Origin: an uncultured Cellvibrio sp.
Lineage (GTDB): Bacteria; Pseudomonadota; Gammaproteobacteria; Pseudomonadales; Cellvibrionaceae
DNA: 64,000 bases
NCBI GenBank assembly: GCA_937958105.1
Contig: CALFXJ010000061.1
Coordinates: 180,684 to 244,683, forward strand
Direction: 5' to 3'
The notes under the pieces were generated by a model, which was not told the DNA's origin, did not search any database, and saw only the letters and a program-made list of their open reading frames with translations. Shown piece after piece: positions 27,135 through 36,798 of the stretch. A program made the position numbers and the translations under genes. Within the stretch, counting starts at the first letter, position 1, and each line of letters opens with the position of its first letter.

Positions 27135-29063
27135 ATGGGTAAGATTATCGGCATCGACTTGGGTACCACCAACTCTTGCGTTTCCATTATGGAAGGCGGC
27201 AAGCCCAAGGTTATTGAGAACTCTGAAGGCGATCGCACAACCCCATCCATCGTGGCATTTACCAGCGACGATGAAATTCTGGTGGGACAGAGTGCAAAAC
27301 GTCAGTCAGTAACCAACCCGAGCAACACACTGTTTGCAGTGAAGCGTCTGATCGGCCGTAAGTTCAAAGACGATGTTGTGCAGAAAGATATCAAGATGGT
27401 GCCCTACAAAATTGTCGCGGCCGATAATGGGGATGCCTGGGTAGAAGTGAAGGGTGACAAAAAGGCACCGCCACAGATTTCTGCTGAAGTCCTGAAAAAG
27501 ATGAAGAAAACCGCCGAGGAATATCTCGGTGAAAAAGTGACTGAAGCCGTTATTACCGTTCCGGCTTACTTCAACGATTCACAGCGTCAGGCAACCAAAG
27601 ACGCCGGCCGCATCGCTGGTCTGGATGTAAAACGTATCATCAACGAGCCTACTGCCGCAGCGCTGGCCTATGGTCTGGATAAAGGCAAGGGCGACCGCAC
27701 TATCGCAGTGTATGACCTCGGTGGTGGTACCTTCGATATTTCTATCATCGAAATTGCGGATGTGGATGGCGAGCACCAGTTCGAAGTACTTTCTACCAAC
27801 GGTGATACCTTCCTCGGTGGTGAAGACTTTGACCTGCGTCTGATCGAATTCCTGGCCGATACTTTCAAGAAAGATACCGGCATTGACCTGCACAACGATC
27901 CGCTGGCCCTGCAGCGTCTGAAAGAAGCGGCTGAAAAGGCAAAAATTGAACTGTCTTCCAGCCAGCAGACTGAAGTGAATCTGCCGTACATCACCGCAGA
28001 CGCAACCGGTCCGAAGCACCTGGTCGTGAAACTGACCCGTGCAAAACTGGAGTCGCTGGTAGAAGAGCTGGTTACCCGTTCGCTGGAGCCGGTAAAAGTG
28101 GCTATCAAAGACTCAGGCAAGTCCATCAGTGAAATCGATGATGTGATCCTGGTGGGTGGTCAGACCCGTATGCCTCTGGTGCAGAAAGCAGTAGCAGATT
28201 TCTTTGGCAAAGAACCGCGTAAAGATGTTAACCCTGATGAAGCTGTTGCTATCGGTGCGGCAATCCAGGGTGCGGTACTGGCCGGTGACGTAAAAGACGT
28301 ACTTCTGCTCGACGTTACCCCGCTGACACTGGGTATCGAAACCATGGGTGGTGTGGCAACACCGCTGATTGAAAAGAACACCACGATTCCTACCAAGAAA
28401 TCGCAGGTATTCTCGACTGCAGAAGACAATCAGACGGCGGTCACCATCCACGTGGTACAGGGTGAGCGCAAGCAGGCTTCACAGAACAAGTCCCTGGGTC
28501 GCTTCGACCTGAGCGATATTCCGCCTGCACCACGCGGTATGCCGCAGATTGAGGTAACCTTCGACATCGACGCCAACGGTATTCTGAACGTGAGCGCGAA
28601 AGACAAGGCTACCGGCAAGGAGCAATCCATTGTAATTAAAGCTTCTTCTGGTCTGTCCGACGAAGAAATCGAAAAAATGGTGAAAGACGCCGAAGCCAAT
28701 GCCGAGGCAGATCGCAAGTTTGCTGAAGTTGTTGGTGCGCGTAACACCCTTGAAGGCTTGATCCACGCAACTCAGAAAACCCTGAAAGAAGCGGGGGATA
28801 AAGCCACTGCTGACGAGAAATCCGCGATTGAGGCGGCCATCAAGGAAGCGGAAGAAGTCGTGAAGGGTGATGATCTGGAGAAAATCCAGGCAGCAACGAC
28901 TAAACTCACGGAAGCATCCGGGTCGCTCGCGCAGAAACTCTACGCTGAGCAGACTGCCCAGGCGCAAGGTGGAGCCGGTGCAGGAGCCTCGGACAGCAGC
29001 AAGCCGGACGACGACGGCGTAGTAGAGGCGGAGTTCGAAGAAGTGAAGGATGATAAAAAGTAA
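27135..29063 (+). CDS. dnaK: Molecular chaperone DnaK (Hsp70)
   Basis: ATP-driven chaperone, 642 residues. The nucleotide-binding domain starts [19 protein letters not shown] and shows [34 protein letters not shown] and [13 protein letters not shown]. The linker [18 protein letters not shown] leads to the substrate-binding domain and the acidic tail ending EEVKDDKK. The start has AGGAGA upstream; the frame runs 45 bp further 5' without a ribosome-binding site. It is flanked by grpE and dnaJ and likely heat-induced. Confidence 0.99.
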   Translation: MGKIIGIDLGTTNSCVSIMEGGKPKVIENSEGDRTTPSIVAFTSDDEILVGQSAKRQSVTNPSNTLFAVKRLIGRKFKDDVVQKDIKMVPYKIVAADNGDAWVEVKGDKKAPPQISAEVLKKMKKTAEEYLGEKVTEAVITVPAYFNDSQRQATKDAGRIAGLDVKRIINEPTAAALAYGLDKGKGDRTIAVYDLGGGTFDISIIEIADVDGEHQFEVLSTNGDTFLGGEDFDLRLIEFLADTFKKDTGIDLHNDPLALQRLKEAAEKAKIELSSSQQTEVNLPYITADATGPKHLVVKLTRAKLESLVEELVTRSLEPVKVAIKDSGKSISEIDDVILVGGQTRMPLVQKAVADFFGKEPRKDVNPDEAVAIGAAIQGAVLAGDVKDVLLLDVTPLTLGIETMGGVATPLIEKNTTIPTKKSQVFSTAEDNQTAVTIHVVQGERKQASQNKSLGRFDLSDIPPAPRGMPQIEVTFDIDANGILNVSAKDKATGKEQSIVIKASSGLSDEEIEKMVKDAEANAEADRKFAEVVGARNTLEGLIHATQKTLKEAGDKATADEKSAIEAAIKEAEEVVKGDDLEKIQAATTKLTEASGSLAQKLYAEQTAQAQGGAGAGASDSSKPDDDGVVEAEFEEVKDDKK

Positions 29064-29090
29064 TCATCATCCGCTTATGTAGATGAACCA

Positions 29091-29121
29091 TGACAAATGC
29101 GGGCCGGTCCCGCATTTGTCA
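29091..29121 (+). terminator. Perfect hairpin between dnaK and dnaJ
   Basis: TGACAAATGCGGG / CCCGCATTTGTCA, a 13-bp perfect stem with a 5-nt loop, 27 nt past the dnaK stop. There is no T-run, so it may attenuate read-through into dnaJ or protect the dnaK message rather than end transcription. Confidence 0.6.
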
Positions 29122-29202
29122 CGTTAAGGCAAATCGTATTTTTAGAACGAAAGTCTGACATCCACGATTTTTTAGTATTGATTTATTTGGAAAGCTGCAA
29201 GC

Positions 29203-30336
29203 ATGGCAAAACGCGACTACTACGAAGTGCTGGGCGTCTCTCGCGACGTGTCTGCCGCGGATTTGAAAAAAGCTTATCGCCGCGTGGCGATGAAGTTTCA
29301 CCCGGATCGTAATCCGGATGACAAATCCGCTGAAGAAAAATTCAAAGAGGCCAACGAAGCCTACGAAGTACTCTCTGATGCGCAGAAGCGTGCAGCATAC
29401 GATCAATACGGCCACGCCGGGGTTGATCCGCAGTCAGGCATGGGCGGTGCTGGTGCCGGCTTCAGTAATTTCAGTGATATTTTTGGCGATGTCTTCGGCG
29501 ATATCTTCGGCGCCGCTGGTGGTGGGCGCGGTGGCCGCAGCGGAGTAAGTCGCGGCTCAGATTTACGCTACACCCTGGAACTGAGCCTCGAAGAAGCCGT
29601 AAAAGGCACCACGGTACAGATCAAGGTACCCACGCTGGTTTCCTGTAAAACCTGCGATGGCAGTGGTGCAAAATCCGGCAGCAAGCCAGTGACCTGCAGC
29701 ACCTGTGGCGGACGCGGTCAGGTACGCATGCAGCAGGGCTTCTTTTCGGTTCAGCAAACCTGTCCCACCTGTCATGGTCGCGGTACGGTAATCGCGGATC
29801 CCTGTAAGGCATGTCATGGCCATGGCCGTGTGGAAGAGACCAAAACGCTGTCTGTTAAAGTGCCTGCGGGCGTGGACACCGGTGATCGCATTCGCCTGTC
29901 CGGTGAAGGTGAAGCCGGATTTGGCGGTGGTCCGAGCGGTGATCTGTACGTTCAGGTCAGCGTGCGTCGACACGATATCTTCGAGCGGGAAGGCAATGAC
30001 CTGTACTGCGAAGTACCGATTGATTTCGTCGATGCCGCTCTGGGTGGCGAGCTGGAAGTGCCCACGCTCGATGGTCGTGTAAAACTGAAAGTGCCCGCTG
30101 AAACCCAGACCGGAAAAATGTTCAGGCTGCGCGGCAAGGGGGTAACCCCGGTGCGCGGTGGCCAGCCGGGCGACCTGCTTTGTCGGGTGGTAGTGGAAAC
30201 ACCGGTGGATCTCACCGCCAAGCAGAAAGAATTGCTGCGTGAGTTCCAGGCTACCATGCACGGTGGCAAAAACTCGCCAAGGCAGCGCAGCTGGTTTGAC
30301 GGGATGAAAAACTTCTTTGGCGATATGAAAATCTGA
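29203..30336 (+). CDS. dnaJ: Molecular chaperone DnaJ (Hsp40)
   Basis: Co-chaperone stimulating DnaK ATPase, 377 residues. J domain (1-70) with the HPD motif in [19 protein letters not shown], a Gly/Phe-rich segment (about 76-120), the zinc domain with four CxxCxGxG repeats ([32 protein letters not shown]), and C-terminal substrate-binding domains ([20 protein letters not shown]). GGAAAG lies upstream of the start. It follows dnaK by 139 bp across a hairpin and ends at a terminator (30363-30397). Confidence 0.99.
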   Translation: MAKRDYYEVLGVSRDVSAADLKKAYRRVAMKFHPDRNPDDKSAEEKFKEANEAYEVLSDAQKRAAYDQYGHAGVDPQSGMGGAGAGFSNFSDIFGDVFGDIFGAAGGGRGGRSGVSRGSDLRYTLELSLEEAVKGTTVQIKVPTLVSCKTCDGSGAKSGSKPVTCSTCGGRGQVRMQQGFFSVQQTCPTCHGRGTVIADPCKACHGHGRVEETKTLSVKVPAGVDTGDRIRLSGEGEAGFGGGPSGDLYVQVSVRRHDIFEREGNDLYCEVPIDFVDAALGGELEVPTLDGRVKLKVPAETQTGKMFRLRGKGVTPVRGGQPGDLLCRVVVETPVDLTAKQKELLREFQATMHGGKNSPRQRSWFDGMKNFFGDMKI

Positions 30337-30362
30337 TTATGACTCGCCATCGGGTTGATTAA

Positions 30363-30397
30363 TAAACGGGTTGGTTCGCATGGGCCAGCCCGTTTTT
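30363..30397 (+). terminator. Rho-independent terminator of dnaJ
   Basis: Stem AAACGGGTTGG / CCAGCCCGTTT with one G-U pair and a T-rich tail, 27 nt after the dnaJ stop. Confidence 0.85.
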
Positions 30398-30445
30398 GTT
30401 TATCCGCACATGCATGACAACAACTAACAATAACGAGGGGAAACC

Positions 30446-31264
30446 ATGAAGTTTACTTTTCTTAAAGCGTTCTTACTCCTGGGTGTCGCAGTGACAGTTC
30501 CATCCGGCTTTGCGGCAGAGAAAAAAACCTTCACCTGGCCCAATGGTGCCAAGGCTGCGGTAAATCTTGCTTATGATGACGCATTGAATTCGCAGCTGGA
30601 TAACGCGATTCCTGCGCTGGACAAGTATCAGCTCAAAGGCAGTTTTTATCTGACGCTGGCCAGCGACACCATTGATAAGCGTCTCGAGGATTGGCGAGCT
30701 GCCGCCGCCAATGGTCACGAGCTGGCAAACCACACCATCTTCCACCAATGTTCCGGCGGTATTCCCGGTCGTGAAAGCTGGGTGGTTCCTCACCGCGATC
30801 TGGACAAGATGAGTGCTGCAGCATTGGCGGATCAAATTCGTTTTGCCAACACGGTGCTTTTTTCTATCGATGGTAAACGGGAACGTACTTACACAACGCC
30901 GTGCGGTGATCTGAAAGCCGGTGGTGAAGATTACCTGCCGCTTGTTAAGTCAGAATTTGTTGCCGTTAAATCTGCATTTGGTGGCGTCATTCCCGATATG
31001 ACTACACTGGACCCTTATGCTGTGACAGTCGCTGTTCCAGAGAATGTGACCGGCAAGCAATTGATTGACATCGTCAAGGAAGCTGCGGATAAGGGCACCA
31101 TGGCCAACTTCACCTTCCACGGTATTGGTGGCGATCATCTTTCTGTCTCGAAAGAGGCCCACGAAGAATTGTTGAAGTATCTGGCCGAGAATAAAAATAT
31201 TTATTGGACAGATACCTTTCTTAATATCATGAAACATGTCAAAGCCGAGCAAGCGAAGCTTTAG
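30446..31264 (+). CDS. Secreted polysaccharide deacetylase (CE4/NodB fold)
   Basis: Probable metal-dependent esterase/deacetylase acting outside the cytoplasm on acetylated carbohydrate. The 272-residue product has a signal peptide (FLKAFLLLGVAVTVPSGFA, cleavage near residue 23-24). NodB-domain motifs: catalytic base and metal Asp in AYDDA (Asp44-Asp45), metal His pair in NHTIFH (His96, His100), and TYTTPCGD as the third motif; THFHGIG-like FTFHGIGGDH follows near the C-terminus. GAGGGG lies upstream of the ATG. In this genomic setting acetylated xylan or chito-oligosaccharide are both conceivable; substrate is not shown by sequence. Confidence 0.82.
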   Translation: MKFTFLKAFLLLGVAVTVPSGFAAEKKTFTWPNGAKAAVNLAYDDALNSQLDNAIPALDKYQLKGSFYLTLASDTIDKRLEDWRAAAANGHELANHTIFHQCSGGIPGRESWVVPHRDLDKMSAAALADQIRFANTVLFSIDGKRERTYTTPCGDLKAGGEDYLPLVKSEFVAVKSAFGGVIPDMTTLDPYAVTVAVPENVTGKQLIDIVKEAADKGTMANFTFHGIGGDHLSVSKEAHEELLKYLAENKNIYWTDTFLNIMKHVKAEQAKL

Positions 31265-31582
31265 CGCCAAAAAAAGCTTTGGCTGTTGAGGGACAAGCAG
31301 AGCCTAAGTCGGTCACAGGCTCTGCGTTCACAAAACCTTACTCGCCTCTTTTTCTTTTATCAGTAAAATAAGTTTGGCGCGTATTTTTTCTGGTTTTGCC
31401 TCTTCCTCGCGGGTATATAAAGCCTGCGGTTGAGGGAGATTTCGGGGCAGCGTTAAGTTGTGTAAATTACTGTTTGAGCTGTCGCACCCTTATACCAGTT
31501 CGAATAAAGTCTGACAGACCATTTGCCTGCCAGGGCACTGATTAGAATAAATTCACATCCTAGGATCACTTGGAGAACGACC
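31265..31582. other. Gap with two hairpins after the CE4 gene
   Basis: 318 bp. GCCAAA / TTTGGC (31267-31284 region) and GCAGAGCCT / AGGCTCTGC (31297-31325) form hairpins just past the stop codon and may end the transcript, but neither has a good T-run. The rest presumably carries the promoter of the isomerase-oxidoreductase-porter cluster; no gene is seen. Confidence 0.45.
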
Positions 31583-32641
31583 ATGAAAACCCTCAAAGGT
31601 CCCGCAATATTTCTCGCGCAATTCTGTAGTGACGAAGCGCCATTCAACTCCCTCGATACCATTGCTGCCTGGGCAAGCAGTCTGGGTTTTAAAGGTGTGC
31701 AGATTCCGACGTGGGACAGCCGTGTTTTTGATCTGGAACGTGCGGCAACCAGTCTGGAATATTGTGAAGAATTTAAAGCAACCCTCGCTAAACACAACCT
31801 CGTGGTCACCGAACTGTCCACGCATCTGCAGGGGCAGCTGGTTGCAGTGCATCCAGCCTATGATGAAATGTTTGATGGTTTTGCACCGGCCTCTGTACAC
31901 GGCAATCCGGTTGAGCGGCAGAAGTGGGCGGTTAATCAGATGATGCTGGCAGCCAAGGCGAGTAAAAATCTTGGTCTGAATGCTCACGCAACCTTTTCCG
32001 GGGCTTTGTTGTGGCCCTATCTGTATCCCTGGCCACAACGTCCCGCCGGTCTGGTCGATACAGGTTTCCGCGAACTGGCGGCGCGCTGGCTGCCAATCCT
32101 CGACGCCTTCGATGAAGCTGGCGTTGATGTGTGTTACGAAATTCATCCCGGTGAAGATCTTCACGATGGTGCAACCTTCGAGCGCTTCCTGGCTGCGGTA
32201 GAAAACCATCCGCGCTGTAATATTCTGTTTGATCCCAGCCACTTCGTTTTACAGCAGCTCGACTACCTCGCATTTATCGATCGCTATCACGATCGCATCA
32301 AGATGTTCCATGTCAAAGATGCGGAATTTAATCCTACTGCGCAGCAGGGGGTTTATGGCGGTTATGAAAACTGGGTAGACCGCGCCGGACGCTTTCGTTC
32401 ATTAGGCGACGGCCAGGTGGATTTCAAACAAATTTTTTCCAAATTTGCGGCTTATGATTTCGATGGCTGGGCGGTGCTGGAGTGGGAATGCTGCCTGAAG
32501 CATCCGGAAGATGGTGCGAAAGAGGGTGCGAAGTTTATTCAGGACCACATTATTCGCGTGACTGAAAAAGCCTTTGATGATTTTGCCAAAGGCGGCACCG
32601 ACGAAGTGGCCAATCGCCGTGTTCTCGGTTTGAAAGTGTAA
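31583..32641 (+). CDS. Sugar phosphate isomerase/epimerase family protein
   Basis: 352-residue TIM-barrel protein of the xylose-isomerase-like (AP endonuclease 2 superfamily). Metal-binding and active-site type segments are visible: VVTELSTHLQGQL, DVCYEIHPGEDLHDG, NILFDPSHFVLQQ, IKMFHVKDAEF and WAVLEWECCLKHPEDGAKEG. GGAGA lies upstream of start 31583; the frame is open 60 bp further 5' without support. It is followed 66 bp later by a Gfo/Idh/MocA oxidoreductase and then an MFS porter, a gene set often used for uptake and oxidation/isomerisation of an unusual sugar or keto-glycoside. Precise substrate unknown. Confidence 0.82.
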   Translation: MKTLKGPAIFLAQFCSDEAPFNSLDTIAAWASSLGFKGVQIPTWDSRVFDLERAATSLEYCEEFKATLAKHNLVVTELSTHLQGQLVAVHPAYDEMFDGFAPASVHGNPVERQKWAVNQMMLAAKASKNLGLNAHATFSGALLWPYLYPWPQRPAGLVDTGFRELAARWLPILDAFDEAGVDVCYEIHPGEDLHDGATFERFLAAVENHPRCNILFDPSHFVLQQLDYLAFIDRYHDRIKMFHVKDAEFNPTAQQGVYGGYENWVDRAGRFRSLGDGQVDFKQIFSKFAAYDFDGWAVLEWECCLKHPEDGAKEGAKFIQDHIIRVTEKAFDDFAKGGTDEVANRRVLGLKV

Positions 32642-32707
32642 TGTGTCCATGTCCTGCATGACGTTGTTCATGCAGGCTTCATCCACCCAGACAGAAGAAG
32701 ATTCACG

Positions 32708-33850
32708 ATGACAACTCCCAAGATTCGATATGCAATGGTTGGCGGCGGTCGCGGTGCTTTTATCGGTGCGGTGCATCGTATCGCCGCACGTATGGATGAT
32801 CGTTTTGAACTGGTAGCCGGTGCCTTGTCTTCCAAACCGGATGTTGCGCAGGCTTCGGCAGCAGATCTGCACATTGCGAGTGATCGCGCTTACACCTCCT
32901 ATGAAGACATGATCCGGGCGGAAAAAAATCGTCCCGATGGTGCACAGGTCGTCGTCATTGTTACGCCAAACCATATGCACTTCCCAGTGGCCAAAGCCTG
33001 TCTTGAAGCCGGTATGGACGTGATCTGTGACAAGCCGGTGACCCGCACACTGGAAGAAGCCCTGGAACTGGAAAAACTGGTGCAGTCCTCCCGTTGTTTC
33101 TTTGGCCTTACCCACAACTACAGCGGCTATCCGCTGGTGCGTTATGCCCGCGAGCTGGTGGCTCAGGGCAAATTGGGGAAACTGCGCGTTGTACAGGTGG
33201 AGTACCCGCAGGAATGGCTGACGGAAGCTGCAGATGAGAGCAACAAGCAGGCATCCTGGCGCACTGACCCGGCGCGCTCCGGGCTGGCCGGTTGCCTTGG
33301 TGATATCGGCACCCACGCTTTTCAGCTGGCCCGTTTCATTACCCAGCAAAAAGTGGAGGCCGTCTGCGCCGACCTGGCCAGCTTTGTTGATGGCCGGGCC
33401 GTGGACGATAACGTGCATGTCATGTTGCGATTTGCTGAGGGGGCCAAGGGGATGCTGTGGAGCAGTCAGGTTGCGCCCGGGTGTGAAAACGGCCTGCGTA
33501 TCCGTGTCTATGGCGAAAAAGCCGGTATTGAATGGGCCCAGGAAAATCCAAATGAATTATGGTTTGCTGAGTTGAATAAACCGCGTCAGCGTATTACTCG
33601 CCGCGGTGATATCGGCAGTGATGTGGCTGCGCGGGGTATGCGCACACCGGGCGGACACCCTGAGGGTTACCTCGAAGGTTTTGCCAACCTGTACCAGGAT
33701 TTTGCGGACATTCTGCTGGCACGCCAGGAGGGCAGGACTCACGAGATGCAGGAATGGGTACCGGGGATTGAAACCGGCGTAGAGGGTATGCGTTTTATCC
33801 AGGCCGTATTACACTCATCCAGTGCCAACGGTACCTGGACGGCACTGTAA
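32708..33850 (+). CDS. Gfo/Idh/MocA family NAD(P)-dependent oxidoreductase
   Basis: 380-residue cytoplasmic dehydrogenase. The N-terminal Rossmann domain begins IRYAMVGGGRGAFIGAVHR (GxGxxG-like) and contains VVIVTPNHMHFPVAKACLEAGMDVICDKPVTRTLEEA, where CDKP is the family's EKP motif carrying the conserved Lys. The catalytic region includes GDIGTHAFQLARFI with the conserved Asp/His. It sits in the middle of the three-gene cluster with the TIM-barrel isomerase and the MFS porter. Likely oxidises or reduces a sugar or inositol-like substrate; identity not deducible. Confidence 0.85.
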   Translation: MTTPKIRYAMVGGGRGAFIGAVHRIAARMDDRFELVAGALSSKPDVAQASAADLHIASDRAYTSYEDMIRAEKNRPDGAQVVVIVTPNHMHFPVAKACLEAGMDVICDKPVTRTLEEALELEKLVQSSRCFFGLTHNYSGYPLVRYARELVAQGKLGKLRVVQVEYPQEWLTEAADESNKQASWRTDPARSGLAGCLGDIGTHAFQLARFITQQKVEAVCADLASFVDGRAVDDNVHVMLRFAEGAKGMLWSSQVAPGCENGLRIRVYGEKAGIEWAQENPNELWFAELNKPRQRITRRGDIGSDVAARGMRTPGGHPEGYLEGFANLYQDFADILLARQEGRTHEMQEWVPGIETGVEGMRFIQAVLHSSSANGTWTAL

Positions 33851-33949
33851 CCGGGCCGCCGAGGCGAAGCTGCCACGAGGCACTTCGCCACAGCGCGGGC
33901 CGTGATCAATAACACAATAAATTCTCACAACAATAATCAGGTAAACGCT

Positions 33950-35170
33950 ATGGGTAATACCGTTAATCCATCCAGAATCTTTAATGCAAGCTGTATCGCA
34001 CTGATTGTTACGGCTATGACTTTCGCGATTCGCGCCGGCATCCTCAATGATCTCTCCCGCAGTTTTGATCTGTCCAACCAGCAGCTTGGCTGGATCAACG
34101 GGATGGCATTCTTTGGTTTTCCGGTAGCGATGATGTTTGGTGGTTTGATCTATAACTACCTGGGTGCAAAAAAACTCATGTACCTGGCGTTTATCTGCCA
34201 TCTGCTGGGACTTGTGCTGACCATGAGTGCCAGTGGCTTCTGGACGCTGCTGCTGTCCAGCTTCTTCATCGGCTTTGCCAATGGTTCTGTTGAAGCGGCC
34301 TGTAACCCCCTGATTGCTGATATCTACCACACCAAGAAAACCACCATGCTGAATAAATTCCACGTGTGGTTCCCCGGCGGTATTGTGATAGGTGCGCTGG
34401 TATCGGCAGCCATGTCCAAGATGGGCCTGGGCTGGCAGCTGCAGATTGCGGTGATGATTATCCCCACCATCATCTATGGCGTGATGATCTTCGGTCAGCC
34501 GTTCCCGGCCAGTGCCAATATTGAAACCTCAACCAGCACTAATATCCGTGCGCTCTTTTCACCGCTGTTTATCTTTATGTTCTTCTGCATGACGCTCACC
34601 GCAGCGTCTGAATTCGGCACCAACCAGTGGGCCGAATTGATCTTCGGCGCTTCAGGCGCACACCCCATGCTGTTCCTTGCACTGGTAACTGGCGTGATGG
34701 CGCTGGGCCGTTACTTTGCCGGGCCGATTGTTGAAGCCTTCAACGCAGCGGGTGTGTTGTGGATGTCTGCCATCGTCACCACCATCGGCATTCTTTTACT
34801 GAGCCAGGCATCAGGCATGATGGTGTACGTATCGGCGGTGGTGTTTGCGCTGGGCGTAACCTATTTCTGGCCGACCATGATCGGGTTTATCAGCGAGTAC
34901 CAGCCCAAGACCGGTGCCCTGGGGATGTCATTGCTGGGTGGGGCAGGAATGTTCTCCATGTCGATCTGGAACCCGGTTATTGGTGGCTGGCTGGATGATG
35001 CCAAGGCAGAAGCGATTGCCAGTGGCATCACTGCTGAAGCGGTTGAAGTCGCAGCAGGACAGGCAACCTTGCAGAATCTGGCGTTGTTCCCGGCGTTTCT
35101 GATCATCGCTTTTGGTCTGCTGTTTTTCATGCGCCACAAACTTAAACGCCACGTCCACACGGCGGAGTAA
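33950..35170 (+). CDS. MFS transporter, FucP-like sugar:proton symporter type
   Basis: 406-residue inner-membrane porter with about 12 hydrophobic segments (FNASCIALIVTAMTFAIRAG, LGWINGMAFFGFPVAMMFGG, LLLSSFFIGFANGSVEAACNP, FLALVTGVMALGRYFAGP, ending FPAFLIIAFGLLFFMRHK). EAACNP in helix 4 is characteristic of FucP-related sugar symporters. Start 33950 is preferred; a GTG 48 bp upstream is in frame. Last gene of the cluster with the isomerase and oxidoreductase, closed by a strong terminator at 35210-35247. It presumably imports their substrate. Confidence 0.85.
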   Translation: MGNTVNPSRIFNASCIALIVTAMTFAIRAGILNDLSRSFDLSNQQLGWINGMAFFGFPVAMMFGGLIYNYLGAKKLMYLAFICHLLGLVLTMSASGFWTLLLSSFFIGFANGSVEAACNPLIADIYHTKKTTMLNKFHVWFPGGIVIGALVSAAMSKMGLGWQLQIAVMIIPTIIYGVMIFGQPFPASANIETSTSTNIRALFSPLFIFMFFCMTLTAASEFGTNQWAELIFGASGAHPMLFLALVTGVMALGRYFAGPIVEAFNAAGVLWMSAIVTTIGILLLSQASGMMVYVSAVVFALGVTYFWPTMIGFISEYQPKTGALGMSLLGGAGMFSMSIWNPVIGGWLDDAKAEAIASGITAEAVEVAAGQATLQNLALFPAFLIIAFGLLFFMRHKLKRHVHTAE

Positions 35171-35209
35171 ATTCAATGCGCTGAGTTAAGCGCGCTTAAT
35201 GACAGAAGA

Positions 35210-35247
35210 AGAGCGATAGCATTTGATATGCTATCGCTCTTTTTTTA
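35210..35247 (+). terminator. Rho-independent terminator of the isomerase-oxidoreductase-porter cluster
   Basis: Stem AGAGCGATAGCAT / ATGCTATCGCTCT, 13 bp with loop TTGAT, followed by seven T. The remaining 35248-35505 before the next gene shows nothing recognisable. Confidence 0.95.
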
Positions 35248-35505
35248 TGGATGTGTGAACGCCGGGCGTGGCTCTAAAGCTGGTACAGATTATTCAAATG
35301 TAAACTGGTTCTAAATTCTGGATAAAGGCTTGGTGCCATCGACACATTTCTGCCAGACGTACGAACTATTTCAGGCGCGGGAGCGTCAACCGAAAGCTGA
35401 CGTCTATTCTGAATATGTAACCGCTCCGCTTAATGTATTCAGATCTTTCTCCTCAACAAGTGGAGTGATGATGGGAATCACTGACCGGAATAACTTTTAC
35501 CATTG

Positions 35506-36732
35506 ATGATGCAAGGGTTCATACCTAAGGCAACCGCCGTCGCGAAAAAATGGGTGTTATGGGGCATCGCACTGATTACCCGGTACCCCTGGGCTGTTGC
35601 TATCTTTGGTTTTGTATCGGGCGTGGCGAGTTTTTTTCTGGTGGAGCGCGAACAGGAAAAATTCGCGCAGCTGGTATCAGCCCTGATGCTGGTGAGCTGG
35701 GTATGGCTTGCGCTGGAGAATCTGTTACAGCGTAGCGTATCTTCCTGGTTCGGCTTTAAGCTTCCGCCACCGTTATTAAGTTTTGCTACGCAGTTGGTGC
35801 ATCAGGAAAGTCTGTTCTTCGTGGTGCCCTTTTTCGTCATCACTACCGTCTGGAATGGTGGCCAGGTGGTGTTTACCACACTGCTGATCATCGCTGCGTT
35901 TGTCTCCATCGTCGACCCCATCTACTACCCCTGGCTGGCGGCAAAACGCTGGTTGTATTTTATCTTTCATGGCGTCACGCTGTTCGCTGTTCTGTTGACG
36001 GCCCTGCCGATCATCTTCCATCTGCCTACACCAAAAACGTATGTGTTATCCCTGGGTATCGCCATCCTGCTTTCGTTGCCGGGGGTGGTGCGCGCGCTGC
36101 CGTTTAACTGGTGGAAGCGCAGCGTGCTTACACTTGTCGGTATCCTGGTGGTGGTGGCAATCGGCTTGTTTGTGCGGGGATGGATACCACCGGCAACGCT
36201 GCGTCTGACGGAAGTAGCAGTGACAGATCAAATGAATGACCGGAGCCGTTCGCCGGAAAATTCCTTGAAAGTGCTGACAGTGGATCAGCTGCGCTCCGGT
36301 CTTTATGCATATACAGCGATCCGGGCACCGCGCGGATTGAACGAGCGTATTTACCATGTCTGGCGCCGCAACGGACGCACCGTCGATAAGATTGCACTCG
36401 ACATCAGTGGTGGTCGCGAAGCGGGTTACCGGGCGTGGACGCATAAGATGAACTTTCCGCTGTACCCCAGTGGACGCTGGCAGATTCATGTCGTTACCGA
36501 AGCCAATCAGGTTATCGGTATCCTGCGCTTCCGCGTTGTGGAATCGCCGGGTGAAGCTACGCCTGAGGATGAAGAGGATGTGGTGGATCTTATGCGTCAG
36601 TTCTTACCGGCCAAGCTTTTTCCACGTGAGCATCCGGGCAGTCGGGAAGGTGCAGCGGAAATTGCTCCGCAAGAGGAAGCCGAAGCACCAGCGGATACGG
36701 AACCAGTACCCACTGAGGAGCGTGAGGAATAA
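35506..36732 (+). CDS. Membrane protein with DUF5924 and C-terminal DUF2914 domains
   Basis: 408-residue inner-membrane protein of unknown function. About seven hydrophobic segments cover residues 15-225 (AVAIFGFVSGVASFFLV, LFFVVPFFVITTVWNGG, YVLSLGIAILLSLPGVV, SVLTLVGILVVVAIGLFV). A soluble domain (about 240-345) has the DUF2914 pattern LNERIYHVWRRNGRTVDKIAL, YRAWTHKMNFP and GRWQIHVVTEANQVIGILRFRVV. The tail is very acidic. Start uncertain: Met codons at 35506 and 35509 follow a TTG with no clear ribosome-binding site. A weak hairpin (about 36750-36784) follows before the convergent yjfF gene. Confidence 0.75.
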   Translation: MMQGFIPKATAVAKKWVLWGIALITRYPWAVAIFGFVSGVASFFLVEREQEKFAQLVSALMLVSWVWLALENLLQRSVSSWFGFKLPPPLLSFATQLVHQESLFFVVPFFVITTVWNGGQVVFTTLLIIAAFVSIVDPIYYPWLAAKRWLYFIFHGVTLFAVLLTALPIIFHLPTPKTYVLSLGIAILLSLPGVVRALPFNWWKRSVLTLVGILVVVAIGLFVRGWIPPATLRLTEVAVTDQMNDRSRSPENSLKVLTVDQLRSGLYAYTAIRAPRGLNERIYHVWRRNGRTVDKIALDISGGREAGYRAWTHKMNFPLYPSGRWQIHVVTEANQVIGILRFRVVESPGEATPEDEEDVVDLMRQFLPAKLFPREHPGSREGAAEIAPQEEAEAPADTEPVPTEEREE

Positions 36733-36798
36733 ACCCTGTGTAGTTTACGCGTTTCTGAAGGAGCACAAGCATCCCTCAGAAACGACAAAAACTTCTGA

